A stretch of DNA of 64,000 nt from Colwellia sp. MB3u-41 (GTDB taxonomy: Bacteria; Pseudomonadota; Gammaproteobacteria; Enterobacterales; Alteromonadaceae): the NCBI RefSeq assembly GCF_014076845.1, contig NZ_JACGUT010000082.1, positions 558,001 to 622,000 on the forward strand. Reading direction: 5' to 3'. Within the stretch, counting starts at the first letter, position 1. Each line of letters opens with the position of its first letter. The position numbers and the translations under genes were made by a program. The notes beneath the pieces are model-generated. The model was not told where the DNA came from and did not search any database. It saw only the letters and a program-made list of their open reading frames with translations. Positions 47,403-56,745 of this stretch are shown piece by piece.

Positions 47403-47951
47403 TTAAATACTTTGCCATTTAGGACTGTACAATTGACTCAATAAGTCGAGCTCTTTTTTTTGTGTCCAGCGTAATAAGTTCAGTAAATCATTATTACTAG
47501 GATCTTCGGTTAACGCTTTTTCAATGGTTGTCTGAGCAGAGCTAAGCTTACTTAATTCTTCTTGAATTTCTTTGGGTAACTCCGACACTTTTGGCTGACC
47601 AAAACTCACCAACATAGTTTGTTTTGTTTGTTTAAAGTTTTCTTGCATAGCCATAACTAAGTTCAATGGAGAATGATCTTGTTTCGCTAAATTTACTGAT
47701 TTATCTGCAAGTTGTGGGGAAAAAGAAAACCAAGTAACCAATACTGCTACAACGAGTGATGCTGCCCATGCTGTCGAGATGAAAGCTGCTTTTTTAGGTG
47801 AATCAAATGACAGTTTATCTTGTTGCTTTGTCTGAATAGCACGTTCAATACCTGCCCATAAATCGCGTTGCGGTGTCATTTCATCAGGTAATTCAGCCAC
47901 GGTTTTTTGCAAATCTTGCTCTGACAATAATTTACTCATATCTCGACCCAC
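47403..47951 (-). CDS. putative anti-sigma factor
   Basis: A 182-residue bitopic protein. A cytoplasmic part (residues 1-54) contains LPDEMTPQRDLWAGIERAIQ, like the sigma-binding region of anti-sigma factors. One membrane helix follows at about 57-77, and the periplasmic helical tail ends QLYSPKWQSI. It overlaps the upstream sigma gene by 16 bases. Anti-sigma assignment rests on topology and linkage; the ZAS motif (HxxxCxxC) is absent. Confidence 0.75.
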   Translation of the reverse strand: MGRDMSKLLSEQDLQKTVAELPDEMTPQRDLWAGIERAIQTKQQDKLSFDSPKKAAFISTAWAASLVVAVLVTWFSFSPQLADKSVNLAKQDHSPLNLVMAMQENFKQTKQTMLVSFGQPKVSELPKEIQEELSKLSSAQTTIEKALTEDPSNNDLLNLLRWTQKKELDLLSQLYSPKWQSI

Positions 47952-48526
47952 TCTCTTAATAAACTTTTTGCTCTATGGTATTGTGCTTTACTTGTGCCTA
48001 CTGCCATATCTAACATTTTTGCAATTTCTTCATGACGATAACCCTCAACAGCGAACAGAACAAATACTAATCGTGCCCTTTCTGGCAGCCTTGCTATTTG
48101 TGTATCTAATGCAGTTAACTCAATCGTATCTTCCATTTCTACGGCCACATCTTGAATGGTTTGATCTTCAATACTGAAAATACGTTGCAACCAGTTTTTA
48201 TGCTTACGTAAATGCCCAAGTACAATGTTGCTCGTTACACTGTGTAGCCAAGTGGAAAATTTACTGTCGCCACGAAAATTAGATATTTTTTGCCAAAGTT
48301 GCACAAATACTTCTTGGCAAACATCTTCTGCGCTGTCTTTATCCGCCAGCATACGCCAGCAAATGGCATAAACTTTTCTATGATACTTTTGATAAAGTTG
48401 ATAGAAAGCTTGCTGATCACCTTGTTGCGCTCGGCATATTATCGCTTGCTCTTCCGCTATTTCAGGCGAAGTAGTTAGCTGACTATCAGTCCAACTTTTA
48501 ATGTTAATAACTTTCGGATTATCCAA
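47936..48526 (-). CDS. ECF-type RNA polymerase sigma factor
   Basis: Sigma-70 family ECF factor of 196 residues. Region 2 lies at about 35-105 (FYQLYQKYHRKVYAICWRML, DSAEDVCQEVFVQLW) and region 4 at about 140-195 (LPERARLVFVLFAVEGYRHEEIA). It heads an operon with a membrane anti-sigma and a DUF4097 protein, so it probably responds to envelope signals and may drive its own promoter. The palindrome at 48588-48619 lies upstream. Confidence 0.9.
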   Translation of the reverse strand: MDNPKVINIKSWTDSQLTTSPEIAEEQAIICRAQQGDQQAFYQLYQKYHRKVYAICWRMLADKDSAEDVCQEVFVQLWQKISNFRGDSKFSTWLHSVTSNIVLGHLRKHKNWLQRIFSIEDQTIQDVAVEMEDTIELTALDTQIARLPERARLVFVLFAVEGYRHEEIAKMLDMAVGTSKAQYHRAKSLLREWVEI

Positions 48527-48587
48527 AGGTTAACTCTCAGTAATAGTGTTGTTATAAGGTAAGATACGTGATCTAAGAAAAGGGTTT

Positions 48588-48619
48588 AAATAAAAGATAA
48601 ATAAATTTATCTTTTATTT
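48588..48619. repeat. 14-bp AT-rich inverted repeat upstream of the ECF sigma gene
   Basis: AAATAAAAGATAAA, four-base loop and exact complement. It is 62 bp upstream of the sigma gene start. Candidate operator or cruciform; there is no T-run beyond it. Confidence 0.6.
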
Positions 48620-48674
48620 GCGATTACATGAACACATAGTTGTATTCTTAGGAGGTAAACTTGAATTTCAGACA

Positions 48675-48703
48675 TAAAAAAAGCGTCTTAAGACGCTTTT
48701 TTA
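48675..48703. terminator. terminator downstream of rpmE (symmetric)
   Basis: AAAAAAGCGTCTT / AAGACGCTTTTTT, a near-perfect palindrome with T-runs on both strands, right after the rpmE stop. Confidence 0.88.
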
Positions 48704-48726
48704 TACATTTTGATTTTAGCGTAATA

Positions 48727-48939
48727 TTACTTGCTGCTAAGAGCACCAAAACGTTTGTTGAATTTATCAACACGACCACCGGTCTCAGCAGCTTTCTGCT
48801 TACCAGTGTAAAATGGGTGACAAGCTGAACATACGTCTAAGTGAATATCTTTTTTCGCTGTAGAACGCGTTACGATGATGTTACCGCAAGAACATGTTGC
48901 TTTGAACTCAACGTAATTAGGATGAATACCGTCTTTCAT
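48727..48939 (-). CDS. rpmE: ribosomal protein bL31
   Basis: 70-residue large-subunit protein. Start is ATG 48939, behind AGAGG; an in-frame upstream ATG at 48969 would add ten residues with no support. The zinc ligands C16, C18, C37 and C40 are all present, so this is the C+ (zinc) form; in other bacteria a Zur-regulated zinc-free paralogue replaces it in zinc starvation. None is in this window. Confidence 0.95.
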   Translation of the reverse strand: MKDGIHPNYVEFKATCSCGNIIVTRSTAKKDIHLDVCSACHPFYTGKQKAAETGGRVDKFNKRFGALSSK

Positions 48940-49194
48940 AGAAACCTCTGTATAAGGCCGTATCGCCACTTAGTCAGTCATTATTGCTGCTAAGCACCAT
49001 ACGAGTTAAAAATAATGGAGGCGAATTTTAAATCATCACCACATGCTTAGCAATAGCCTAAGGATACTAATTGCTAAAAAATGAACAATTAATCAATAAC
49101 GGGGATTAAAGTGGAACTTTGTACAAAATCGCACTTGGCATCTTAACAACAAGTCGGCAGAATAAGCGTAATTATAGTCAAAAAAGTGTTCTCT

Positions 49195-51411
49195 ATGCAG
49201 GTGAGTTATATTCAAGTCGCTATTCCTGTTCCCATGCGTCAGTTATTTACTTATATCGTTCCTGCAACCATCAATGGTGAAGATATTCAAACAGGCGCAC
49301 GTGTAATCGTCCCTTTTGGTCACCGTCAAGTCATTGGTATCATCATAAGTACCAGCACAACATCTGATATTGAAGACAAAAAACTTAAATCCATTATTAG
49401 TTTAGTGAATGACAATTTTCACCTTCCCCCTACTTTATTAAAATTTTTATTGCGCTGTGCCGATTATTATCATCATCCTGTTGGCGATGTATTACAACTT
49501 GCTCTGCCAGTTTTACTTCGACAAGTTGAACAGCCTACTATTGATTTAGCCACTACATGGCATAGCCAACAATTTGAACAGGTAAATGAAGAAACAGTTA
49601 CGCTTGAGAAAATTACCAAGCGAGCACCCAAACAAGCTGAACTCTATGCTTTAATCAACACTCATCAGGGACTCACTTGGGCAGAAATTCGTACCTTAGG
49701 CTTTACAAAAGCGCAATTGAACACCCTTGAAAAGAAACAGCTCATTGAGGAAAAAGAACAAAAATCTGAATGTTTTGTTTATCACGACGATGCTTTAGCC
49801 GAAGATGAAAAATTAACATTAACCGTTGAACAAGCCGTTATTGTTTCAGCGGTGAAAGCATCTTTTGATCAATTTTCTTGTCATCTGGTTGATGGCATAA
49901 CAGGAAGTGGTAAAACTGAAGTTTATTTACAAGCCATGGAAAAAACCTTAGCGGCAAATAAACAAGTTCTTGTACTCGTGCCTGAAATTGGCTTAACACC
50001 ACAAATGCTCAGTCGCTTTGAACAGCGCTTTAATTTACCTATTTGTTTACACCATTCTGGGCTAAATGACAAAGAACGCTTACAAACCTGGCTCGCCGCA
50101 CAGCGGGGTACCGCAGCAATAATCATTGGTACACGTTCAGCGGTTTTCTCTCCACTACATCACTTAGGCTTAATTATTGTCGATGAAGAGCACGATGGCT
50201 CTTTTAAACAACAAGACAGTTTTCGTTATCAAGCACGCGACATTGCTATTTTACGAGCGGGTCAGTTAAATATTCCTATTGTGCTAGGTAGTGCCACCCC
50301 CAGTTTAGAGACATTACAAAATGCGCTATCCGGTAAGTACCAATATCATCAATTAACCCAAAGACCGGGCCAAAGTACGCAATCTAAAATAACGCTTATT
50401 AATGTTGCACAACAGCAAATGGAACATGGTTTATCCGGCACCTTAAAAAAAGCGATTGGAACGACCCTTAAGCGTGGCGAGCAAGCATTAATATTTCTCA
50501 ACCGTCGAGGCTATGCTCCTGCCATAAATTGCCAAGAATGTCATTGGATAGCAGATTGTCAGCGTTGTAATAAGCCTTATACCTTGCACCAAGGGCAAAA
50601 ATTACTCATTTGTCATCACTGTAGTAGCCAGAAACGCATTCCTTATCAATGCCCAAGTTGTGGAAGTGTACGTATTAAACCTATGGGACAAGGTACAGAG
50701 CAATTAGAAGAACGTATCGGTGAACTATTCGAGAACTACAGTACGGTAAGAATTGATCGCGACAGCACTCGTAAAAAAGGAGAACTGGCAAAATTATTAC
50801 AAGAGGTCAGCGATAAAAAACATCAGTTACTTATTGGCACGCAAATGCTAGCAAAAGGACATCATTTTCCAGATGTGACACTCGTTGCTGTTTTAGACGT
50901 TGATGGTGCTTTATTTAGCTTTGATTTTCGTGCTGCTGAGCACATGGCACAGCTGTTAGTACAAGTTGCAGGTCGTGCAGGCCGCGAAAGTAAACCAGGC
51001 CGGGTATTAGTACAAACCAATTTCCCAGATCATCCACTGTTACAAGATCTAGTGAATAACGGTTATCCTCATTTTGCCAAATATGCATTAACAGAGCGCA
51101 AACAAGCATTATTACCGCCGTTTAGCTATCAAGCCCTTTTTCGCGCTGAAGCTAATTACCCCTCTTACCCTGAAAAATTTTTGAGCGCATTAACAGACGT
51201 TACTTTTGATGGTTGTCAGTTCGCAGGCCCAGTGCCTGCTGCAATGGAGAAAAAAGCAGGAAAATATCGTTACCATTTAATTGTACAAGCTAAGTCACGT
51301 AAACAGCTTCACTTTGCCGTTTATCGACTCATTCATACTATTGCTCAAAATGAATGGCAAAAAAAAGTGCGCTGGACAGTGGATATTGATCCCCTTGATT
51401 TAAGCTGGTAA
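49195..51411 (+). CDS. priA: primosomal protein N' (replication restart helicase PriA)
   Basis: Superfamily 2 helicase for restarting stalled forks. I start at ATG 49195 (MQVSYIQVAIPVPMRQLFTY), giving 738 residues; a GTG three codons earlier is possible. Walker A is GITGSGKTEVYLQ near 232-244, with DEEHDGSFKQQD downstream. The zinc cluster has eight cysteines (CQEC, CQRC, CHHC, CPSC) near 440-490. Motifs V-VI are GTQMLAKGHHFP and VAGRAGR. Divergent from rpmE. Confidence 0.96.
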   Translation: MQVSYIQVAIPVPMRQLFTYIVPATINGEDIQTGARVIVPFGHRQVIGIIISTSTTSDIEDKKLKSIISLVNDNFHLPPTLLKFLLRCADYYHHPVGDVLQLALPVLLRQVEQPTIDLATTWHSQQFEQVNEETVTLEKITKRAPKQAELYALINTHQGLTWAEIRTLGFTKAQLNTLEKKQLIEEKEQKSECFVYHDDALAEDEKLTLTVEQAVIVSAVKASFDQFSCHLVDGITGSGKTEVYLQAMEKTLAANKQVLVLVPEIGLTPQMLSRFEQRFNLPICLHHSGLNDKERLQTWLAAQRGTAAIIIGTRSAVFSPLHHLGLIIVDEEHDGSFKQQDSFRYQARDIAILRAGQLNIPIVLGSATPSLETLQNALSGKYQYHQLTQRPGQSTQSKITLINVAQQQMEHGLSGTLKKAIGTTLKRGEQALIFLNRRGYAPAINCQECHWIADCQRCNKPYTLHQGQKLLICHHCSSQKRIPYQCPSCGSVRIKPMGQGTEQLEERIGELFENYSTVRIDRDSTRKKGELAKLLQEVSDKKHQLLIGTQMLAKGHHFPDVTLVAVLDVDGALFSFDFRAAEHMAQLLVQVAGRAGRESKPGRVLVQTNFPDHPLLQDLVNNGYPHFAKYALTERKQALLPPFSYQALFRAEANYPSYPEKFLSALTDVTFDGCQFAGPVPAAMEKKAGKYRYHLIVQAKSRKQLHFAVYRLIHTIAQNEWQKKVRWTVDIDPLDLSW

Positions 51412-51570
51412 TTACCTGCTGATCCCATTCACCAACGAGGTAGCTAAGTAGCGTACTTTGAATGGCAATGGCGAGATATTGCACTCTATTACAATTTTCT
51501 ATTTAAACTAGTGTTATTTCTTTACCAGTTGGTTAGAATTAGTTGATGTTTACCGGTATATTATTATTTA

Positions 51571-52125
51571 ATGGCTCATCAAGATTACGTTTCCCGCGCT
51601 CAAAATAAAAAGAAAAGTCCTTATAAAAGTAAAGTGGCTCCTAAACCAACGTTCACTGTAAAATTTAAACTTGTCTTGTTGCTCGCTATTTTATTGATTG
51701 GTGGCTTTAGTTACGGTTTATGGGCGATAAAAGATAAAAAACCATCAACTTCTCCTGTAAAAGTAGTCAAAGAAGACACACGCGTTGTCAAAGAAAAAGC
51801 ATTACCTGCGCCACCTAAAGAGATATGGGCTTATGTGGACAATCTCCAAAGTAAAGAGGTTGAAGTGGGTAAGTATGAAGTTAAAGACAAAGGTCCCTAT
51901 AAAATGCAATGTGCTTCATTTAGAACAATGAAACAAGCAGAGATATTAAAAGCAACGATTGCCTTTACTGGCTTAACGTCTCAAATAAGTGAATCAAAAG
52001 GCAAGAACGGTATTTATTACAAAGTATTCTTAGGCCCTTATGAGCGAAAACGTGAAGCAGAAAAAGATAAACATAAGTTAAAAAGCAATAATGTAAATGG
52101 TTGTCAAATCTGGTTTTGGAAATAA
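51571..52125 (+). CDS. ftsN: SPOR-domain protein, FtsN-like
   Basis: Bitopic division protein candidate of 184 residues. A basic cytoplasmic N-terminus with SRAQNKKKSPYKSK precedes one helix (about 29-50), a periplasmic linker and a C-terminal SPOR domain (about 110-184, MQCASFRTMKQAEILKATI). Its position just upstream of hslVU and after priA matches ftsN in gammaproteobacteria. It is shorter than E. coli FtsN (319), mostly in the linker. Confidence 0.85.
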   Translation: MAHQDYVSRAQNKKKSPYKSKVAPKPTFTVKFKLVLLLAILLIGGFSYGLWAIKDKKPSTSPVKVVKEDTRVVKEKALPAPPKEIWAYVDNLQSKEVEVGKYEVKDKGPYKMQCASFRTMKQAEILKATIAFTGLTSQISESKGKNGIYYKVFLGPYERKREAEKDKHKLKSNNVNGCQIWFWK

Positions 52126-52258
52126 AACGAAACAGATTAATGAGCGATAAATTAGTTCGATTGACATAATAGCCACATTTATCTAGTTCCCTCCTTGAAA
52201 AAGTCATAATGAGCCTTATCTATTCTCCATAGATGTAAATAAATATTTGAGGTTAATT

Positions 52259-52777
52259 GTGACGACTATTGTATGCGTAAGACGTAATGGCAAAGTAGCT
52301 ATTGGTGGTGATGGACAAGTTTCACTTGGAAATACCGTAATGAAAGGCAACGCTCGTAAAGTTCGCCGTTTGTATAATGGTAAAGTACTTGCTGGTTTTG
52401 CTGGTGGTACTGCTGATGCTTTTACTTTGTTTGAGCGATTTGAGAGTAAGCTTGAACAGCATCAAGGACACTTAACGAAAGCCGCGGTGGAACTTGCTAA
52501 AGATTGGCGAAGTGATCGCGCATTACGAAAGTTAGAAGCCTTACTTGCTGTTGCCGACGAAACAGCTTCATTAATTATCACGGGTAATGGTGATGTTGTA
52601 CAACCAGAGCACGATTTAATTGCTATTGGTAGTGGCGGGAATTTTGCTCAATCGGCAGCCACAGCGTTATTACAAAACACCGAACTAAGCGCTAAAGAAA
52701 TTGTTGAGAAGTCATTAACAATCGCTGGTGACATTTGTGTATTCACCAATCATCAGCATACGATTGACGAGCTATAA
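52259..52777 (+). CDS. hslV: ATP-dependent protease subunit HslV
   Basis: Proteolytic subunit of the HslUV complex. The start is GTG at 52259 with GAGG seven bases before; the first frame codon (TTG 52247) would bury the catalytic site. After Met removal, Thr ([19 protein letters not shown]) becomes the N-terminal nucleophile. GNARKVRRL and [17 protein letters not shown] follow. 172 residues. Confidence 0.96.
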   Translation: MTTIVCVRRNGKVAIGGDGQVSLGNTVMKGNARKVRRLYNGKVLAGFAGGTADAFTLFERFESKLEQHQGHLTKAAVELAKDWRSDRALRKLEALLAVADETASLIITGNGDVVQPEHDLIAIGSGGNFAQSAATALLQNTELSAKEIVEKSLTIAGDICVFTNHQHTIDEL

Positions 52778-52832
52778 GGCTCCCTCTTGCTTAGTAAAAT
52801 ATAAAACAAGTAACAATGCTTAAGGAATTATC

Positions 52833-54161
52833 ATGTCGAATATGACACCTCGTGAAATAGTCAGTGAATTAGACAGCCACATTATTGGTCAAAGTGACGC
52901 CAAACGTGCTGTTGCCATCGCCTTAAGAAATCGCTGGCGCAGAATGCAGTTAAACGAAGAATTACGTAATGAAGTTACCCCTAAAAATATTTTAATGATT
53001 GGCCCAACAGGTGTTGGTAAAACAGAAATCGCTCGTCGTTTAGCCAAGCTTGCCAACGCTCCTTTCATTAAAGTTGAAGCAACTAAATTTACCGAAGTAG
53101 GTTATGTAGGTAAAGAAGTTGAAACGATTATTCGCGATTTAGCGGATATGGCAATAAAGATGACCAAAGAGCAGGAAATGACTCGCGTAAAACATATCGC
53201 GGAAGAAGCGGCTGAAGAAAGAATTTTAGATATATTACTGCCACCACCACGTGACGGATTTGGAGCGGAAGGCGCTACTGACAATAGTAGTACTCGCCAA
53301 GCTTTTCGTAAGAAGTTTCGTGAAGGTCAACTGGACGACAAAGAAATAGAATTAGATTTAGCCGCCAGCCAAATGGGCGTTGAAATTATGGCACCTCCTG
53401 GCATGGAAGAAATGACTTCGCAGTTACAAAACATGTTTCAAGGGATGTCTAATGAAAAAACAAGTAAGCGTAAATTAAAAATTAAAGATGCTTTCAAAGC
53501 TTTGCAAGAAGAAGAAGCCGCAAAAATTGTTAACAATGAAGATATTAAAGAAAAAGCTATTTATGCTGTAGAACAAAATGGCATCGTCTTTATCGATGAA
53601 ATTGACAAAATTTGTAAACGTGGCGATAGCACAGGCCCCGATGTTTCTCGCGAAGGTGTTCAACGAGATTTATTGCCACTTATTGAAGGCTCAACGGTAA
53701 GCACTAAACATGGTATGATTAAAACTGATCATATTTTATTTATTGCTTCTGGCGCCTTTCAAATGTCAAAACCATCTGATTTAATTCCTGAATTGCAAGG
53801 TCGATTACCGATTCGTGTTGAACTAAAACCGCTAACAACCCATGATTTTGTTAGAATTTTAACCGAACCCAATGCATCATTAACAGAACAATATATCGCT
53901 TTATTGGCAACAGAAGGCGTGCACGTTTCATTTAGTGAAGATGGCATTCAAGCTATCGCAAGTGCGGCATGGCAAGTCAATGAAAGTACTGAAAATATTG
54001 GTGCTAGGCGCTTACATACGATGATGGAACGTTTGATTGAAGACTTATCATTTAATGCGGACAAGCGCGCTGGCGAAACAATTACTATTGATGCAAAGTA
54101 TGTAGACTCTACTATTTCTGAACTCGTTAGAAATGAAGATTTAAGCCGTTTTATCCTATAG
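52833..54161 (+). CDS. hslU: HslU ATPase/unfoldase
   Basis: AAA+ unfoldase partner of HslV. Walker A is [13 protein letters not shown] (K63), Walker B is FIDEIDKI, and the I domain (about 120-240, with GMEEM) follows; sensor 2 is in [12 protein letters not shown] and the C-terminal LSRFIL docks into HslV. The 442-residue length is standard. AAGGA Shine-Dalgarno sequence. Operon with hslV. Confidence 0.97.
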   Translation: MSNMTPREIVSELDSHIIGQSDAKRAVAIALRNRWRRMQLNEELRNEVTPKNILMIGPTGVGKTEIARRLAKLANAPFIKVEATKFTEVGYVGKEVETIIRDLADMAIKMTKEQEMTRVKHIAEEAAEERILDILLPPPRDGFGAEGATDNSSTRQAFRKKFREGQLDDKEIELDLAASQMGVEIMAPPGMEEMTSQLQNMFQGMSNEKTSKRKLKIKDAFKALQEEEAAKIVNNEDIKEKAIYAVEQNGIVFIDEIDKICKRGDSTGPDVSREGVQRDLLPLIEGSTVSTKHGMIKTDHILFIASGAFQMSKPSDLIPELQGRLPIRVELKPLTTHDFVRILTEPNASLTEQYIALLATEGVHVSFSEDGIQAIASAAWQVNESTENIGARRLHTMMERLIEDLSFNADKRAGETITIDAKYVDSTISELVRNEDLSRFIL

Positions 54162-54168
54162 AAAATAA

Positions 54169-54195
54169 AGAGTAGGAGGTTATCCTTCTACTCTT
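54169..54195 (+). terminator. hairpin after hslU
   Basis: AGAGTAGGAGG / CCTTCTACTCT stem with one G-U pair and a TTAT loop, just after the hslU stop. The T-run is weak. Confidence 0.5.
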
Positions 54196-54280
54196 ATGCC
54201 CTACCAAATAAGATGTATGCTTAAAAGTACTTTAAAAAGATACGCGCCTATAATCAAACCCATTATGAACGAGGGAATTA

Positions 54281-54646
54281 ATGAATATCATTCAGTTTAC
54301 GCTTAATCGTCAGCAAAAAAAACTGACCCTTAATTTTGATAGTAATCATCAGCTTAGTTTCGACTTTGAATACCTAAGAGTATTCTCTCCAAGCGAAGCC
54401 AAGCCTAAAAGTGGTGCTAAAACACCAGAAGTTTTTCATAAAAAAGAGGTACAATTAACACGTATTGAACCACTGGGTAAATATGGCCATCGCTTAGTAT
54501 TTGATGATAAACATAGTGCCATTTTTACTGATCAAACATTCAAAATATTGTTCGAAGATTATAACGTTAACTGGCAAGACTATTGTGAAAGCTTAACCGG
54601 TAACCAGAATAGAGAAACATCGATTAACTTTGTTGAAGTGAAATAA
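54281..54646 (+). CDS. DUF971 family protein (gamma-butyrobetaine hydroxylase N-terminal-like)
   Basis: A 121-residue protein; FDFEYLRVFSPSEAK and YGHRLVFDDKHSAIFTDQTF are the DUF971 zinc-binding-fold signature, though the conserved cysteines of hydroxylase N-domains are not evident here. It is commonly found next to hslVU in gammaproteobacteria. GAGGGA Shine-Dalgarno sequence; its own promoter is likely because of the hairpin after hslU. Confidence 0.88.
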   Translation: MNIIQFTLNRQQKKLTLNFDSNHQLSFDFEYLRVFSPSEAKPKSGAKTPEVFHKKEVQLTRIEPLGKYGHRLVFDDKHSAIFTDQTFKILFEDYNVNWQDYCESLTGNQNRETSINFVEVK

Positions 54647-54783
54647 ACTATTTTATATCTGTTGCCAACCGTATGCTCTTTCCGTGGGCATTATTAATTG
54701 TAACAGATATAAATAGATAATTTTTTAGGGGCATTTTCTCTCGATAATACAAAACGCTATATATTCAAGAGAAAATGATAGTC

Positions 54784-56643
54784 TTAAACTTTAAACTGAC
54801 TCACCTCTTTGTTTAACACAGCCGCCTGCTGAGATAACTCTTCACTCATTTGTGCATTTTGATTAGATATTTGACCCGCTTGCTCCGCAACATCTCTTAT
54901 TTCAACAACATGTTTATTAACTTCCGAGGCAACCGTACTTTGCTCTTGAATGGCGGAAGCAATAGCGGTATTCATTTCCATTATTGTTGAAACATCTTGT
55001 GTTATTTCTTCTAACATTTTACCGGCTGAACTTGCTTGGTCAGCACTATCTTTCCCTTGCGTTCGACAAATAGCCATGTGTGAAACAATTTCTTTCGTTC
55101 GTCCTTGTAACGAACTAATGATTGTTTCAATTTCTTGAGTAGAGTCTTGTGTACGGCTTGCTAATGTTCTAACTTCGTCCGCAACGACAGCAAATCCTCG
55201 CCCTTGTTCACCCGCCCTTGCCGCTTCAATAGCCGCATTTAACGCGAGTAAGTTTGTTTGCTCAGCTATACCGCGAATAACATCTAATACAGAGCCTATG
55301 GTGTCGCTATCTTTAGCTAGCTCTTGAACTATGTTTTCTGATTCTCTTAATTTTTCAGAAAGCTGATCAATCTTTGCGATTGTTTGTGTTACGCCTTCTT
55401 TACCAATAATTGCATTGTTATTGGTCGCTTCAGCTTTACTCGCTGCAGCATTAGTATTATTAGCAATTTCGTCAACTGTAGCCACCATTTCAGTCACTGC
55501 TGTTGCAACCATATCAGTTTGTTGAATTTGTGAGTCAACGCCAGAATTAGCAAAATGAATATTTTTTGATAAACTATCAGTTGCCTCGTGCACACTATCA
55601 ACCGACAGATTCACTGCGGTGATTAAGTTTCTAAACTTACCAAGCATATCATTAAAGCTATTGGCCATTTCCCCAACTTCATCATCGCTATTTATTAATA
55701 CGCTCAGCGATAAATCTTGAGTCTCTGAAACTCGCTTCATTGTCTCGTTTAGCTGATTGATGCCTGATAGAATGCTACGACTAACAAATAGCGCAAAACC
55801 GAATGCAATAATTAAGACAACAAAAAAGACACTATAAGCGACTAAATCAACAAACTTGGAGTGTGCTACAACTTCATTTTTACTCAGTGTTACAAGTTTA
55901 TCCAAAATATCATCAACTTGATGAACTACCTTGCGCATATCACCTTTAATACCTTCTTTAGCAGTTAAGCCAAGTCGTTTTTGACCCGCGACAAAATCTT
56001 TAAAAGCTTGTTGATATGATGATAAATTTTTTATTATTTGTACTTTTAGATCCGCTGATAATTCACTTGAGTCAATATCTTCGACAAAAGTATCTGCCGT
56101 ATTATTCCAGCGAACGACATATTTATCATCAAGGCGCAACATAAAGTCTTTTTCATTACGTCTTAATTTCAGCATATTAGTCAGCAGTTTGTAATCATTA
56201 TTACCGATTGATTCTTCAATAACATGAACCGAAGCTCTTAACAGCCCGTACAAACCGTCTTTTGGGGATAATCCTATTTCTTTTTGTGCGTCAACTAACG
56301 CGGTAAAAAGCTCTTGATAGTCACTGACTATTGAGTGCAGCTGATCTAATTCAGAAAGATCTCTGCCAATACTTTTATAAGTACTATCAAGTACCATTAT
56401 ATCTTTTACAAGCCCGTTATATTGTTGACTAAATTTCTCAAAGTATTTTAGTTCTTTCCTTGCTAAAAAATCCTTTTCATTGCGGCGTAGTTGTAGAATG
56501 TCAGTTTCGATATTGCCAATTTCTCGAGCAATTTTAATATCACTCCCCAAAGAAGACATCGCAAAGTTAAGTAAGCCCAACATAAACAGCATAGATAAAA
56601 CCAAAATTCCGGTGTTAGCAATAAGTTTGTGCTTGATTAGCAT
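54784..56643 (-). CDS. methyl-accepting chemotaxis protein with HBM sensor domain
   Basis: Chemoreceptor of 619 residues. Helix 1 (about 8-30); a periplasmic helical domain (about 35-265) with the repeated [16 protein letters not shown] and [16 protein letters not shown] of HBM (helical bimodular) sensors, known to bind organic acids; helix 2 (about 270-290); HAMP (about 292-345); signalling tip [32 protein letters not shown]. Ligand unknown. Confidence 0.95.
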   Translation of the reverse strand: MLIKHKLIANTGILVLSMLFMLGLLNFAMSSLGSDIKIAREIGNIETDILQLRRNEKDFLARKELKYFEKFSQQYNGLVKDIMVLDSTYKSIGRDLSELDQLHSIVSDYQELFTALVDAQKEIGLSPKDGLYGLLRASVHVIEESIGNNDYKLLTNMLKLRRNEKDFMLRLDDKYVVRWNNTADTFVEDIDSSELSADLKVQIIKNLSSYQQAFKDFVAGQKRLGLTAKEGIKGDMRKVVHQVDDILDKLVTLSKNEVVAHSKFVDLVAYSVFFVVLIIAFGFALFVSRSILSGINQLNETMKRVSETQDLSLSVLINSDDEVGEMANSFNDMLGKFRNLITAVNLSVDSVHEATDSLSKNIHFANSGVDSQIQQTDMVATAVTEMVATVDEIANNTNAAASKAEATNNNAIIGKEGVTQTIAKIDQLSEKLRESENIVQELAKDSDTIGSVLDVIRGIAEQTNLLALNAAIEAARAGEQGRGFAVVADEVRTLASRTQDSTQEIETIISSLQGRTKEIVSHMAICRTQGKDSADQASSAGKMLEEITQDVSTIMEMNTAIASAIQEQSTVASEVNKHVVEIRDVAEQAGQISNQNAQMSEELSQQAAVLNKEVSQFKV

Positions 56644-56745
56644 AAAGAAGTTCCTAGAAAAATTAATTAATAATTTTGAGTATAGTTAGGTTAAATAAAT
56701 TAGTAACCATTTATCTAACCTTTTTATAAATAATTATGTGAGGTG

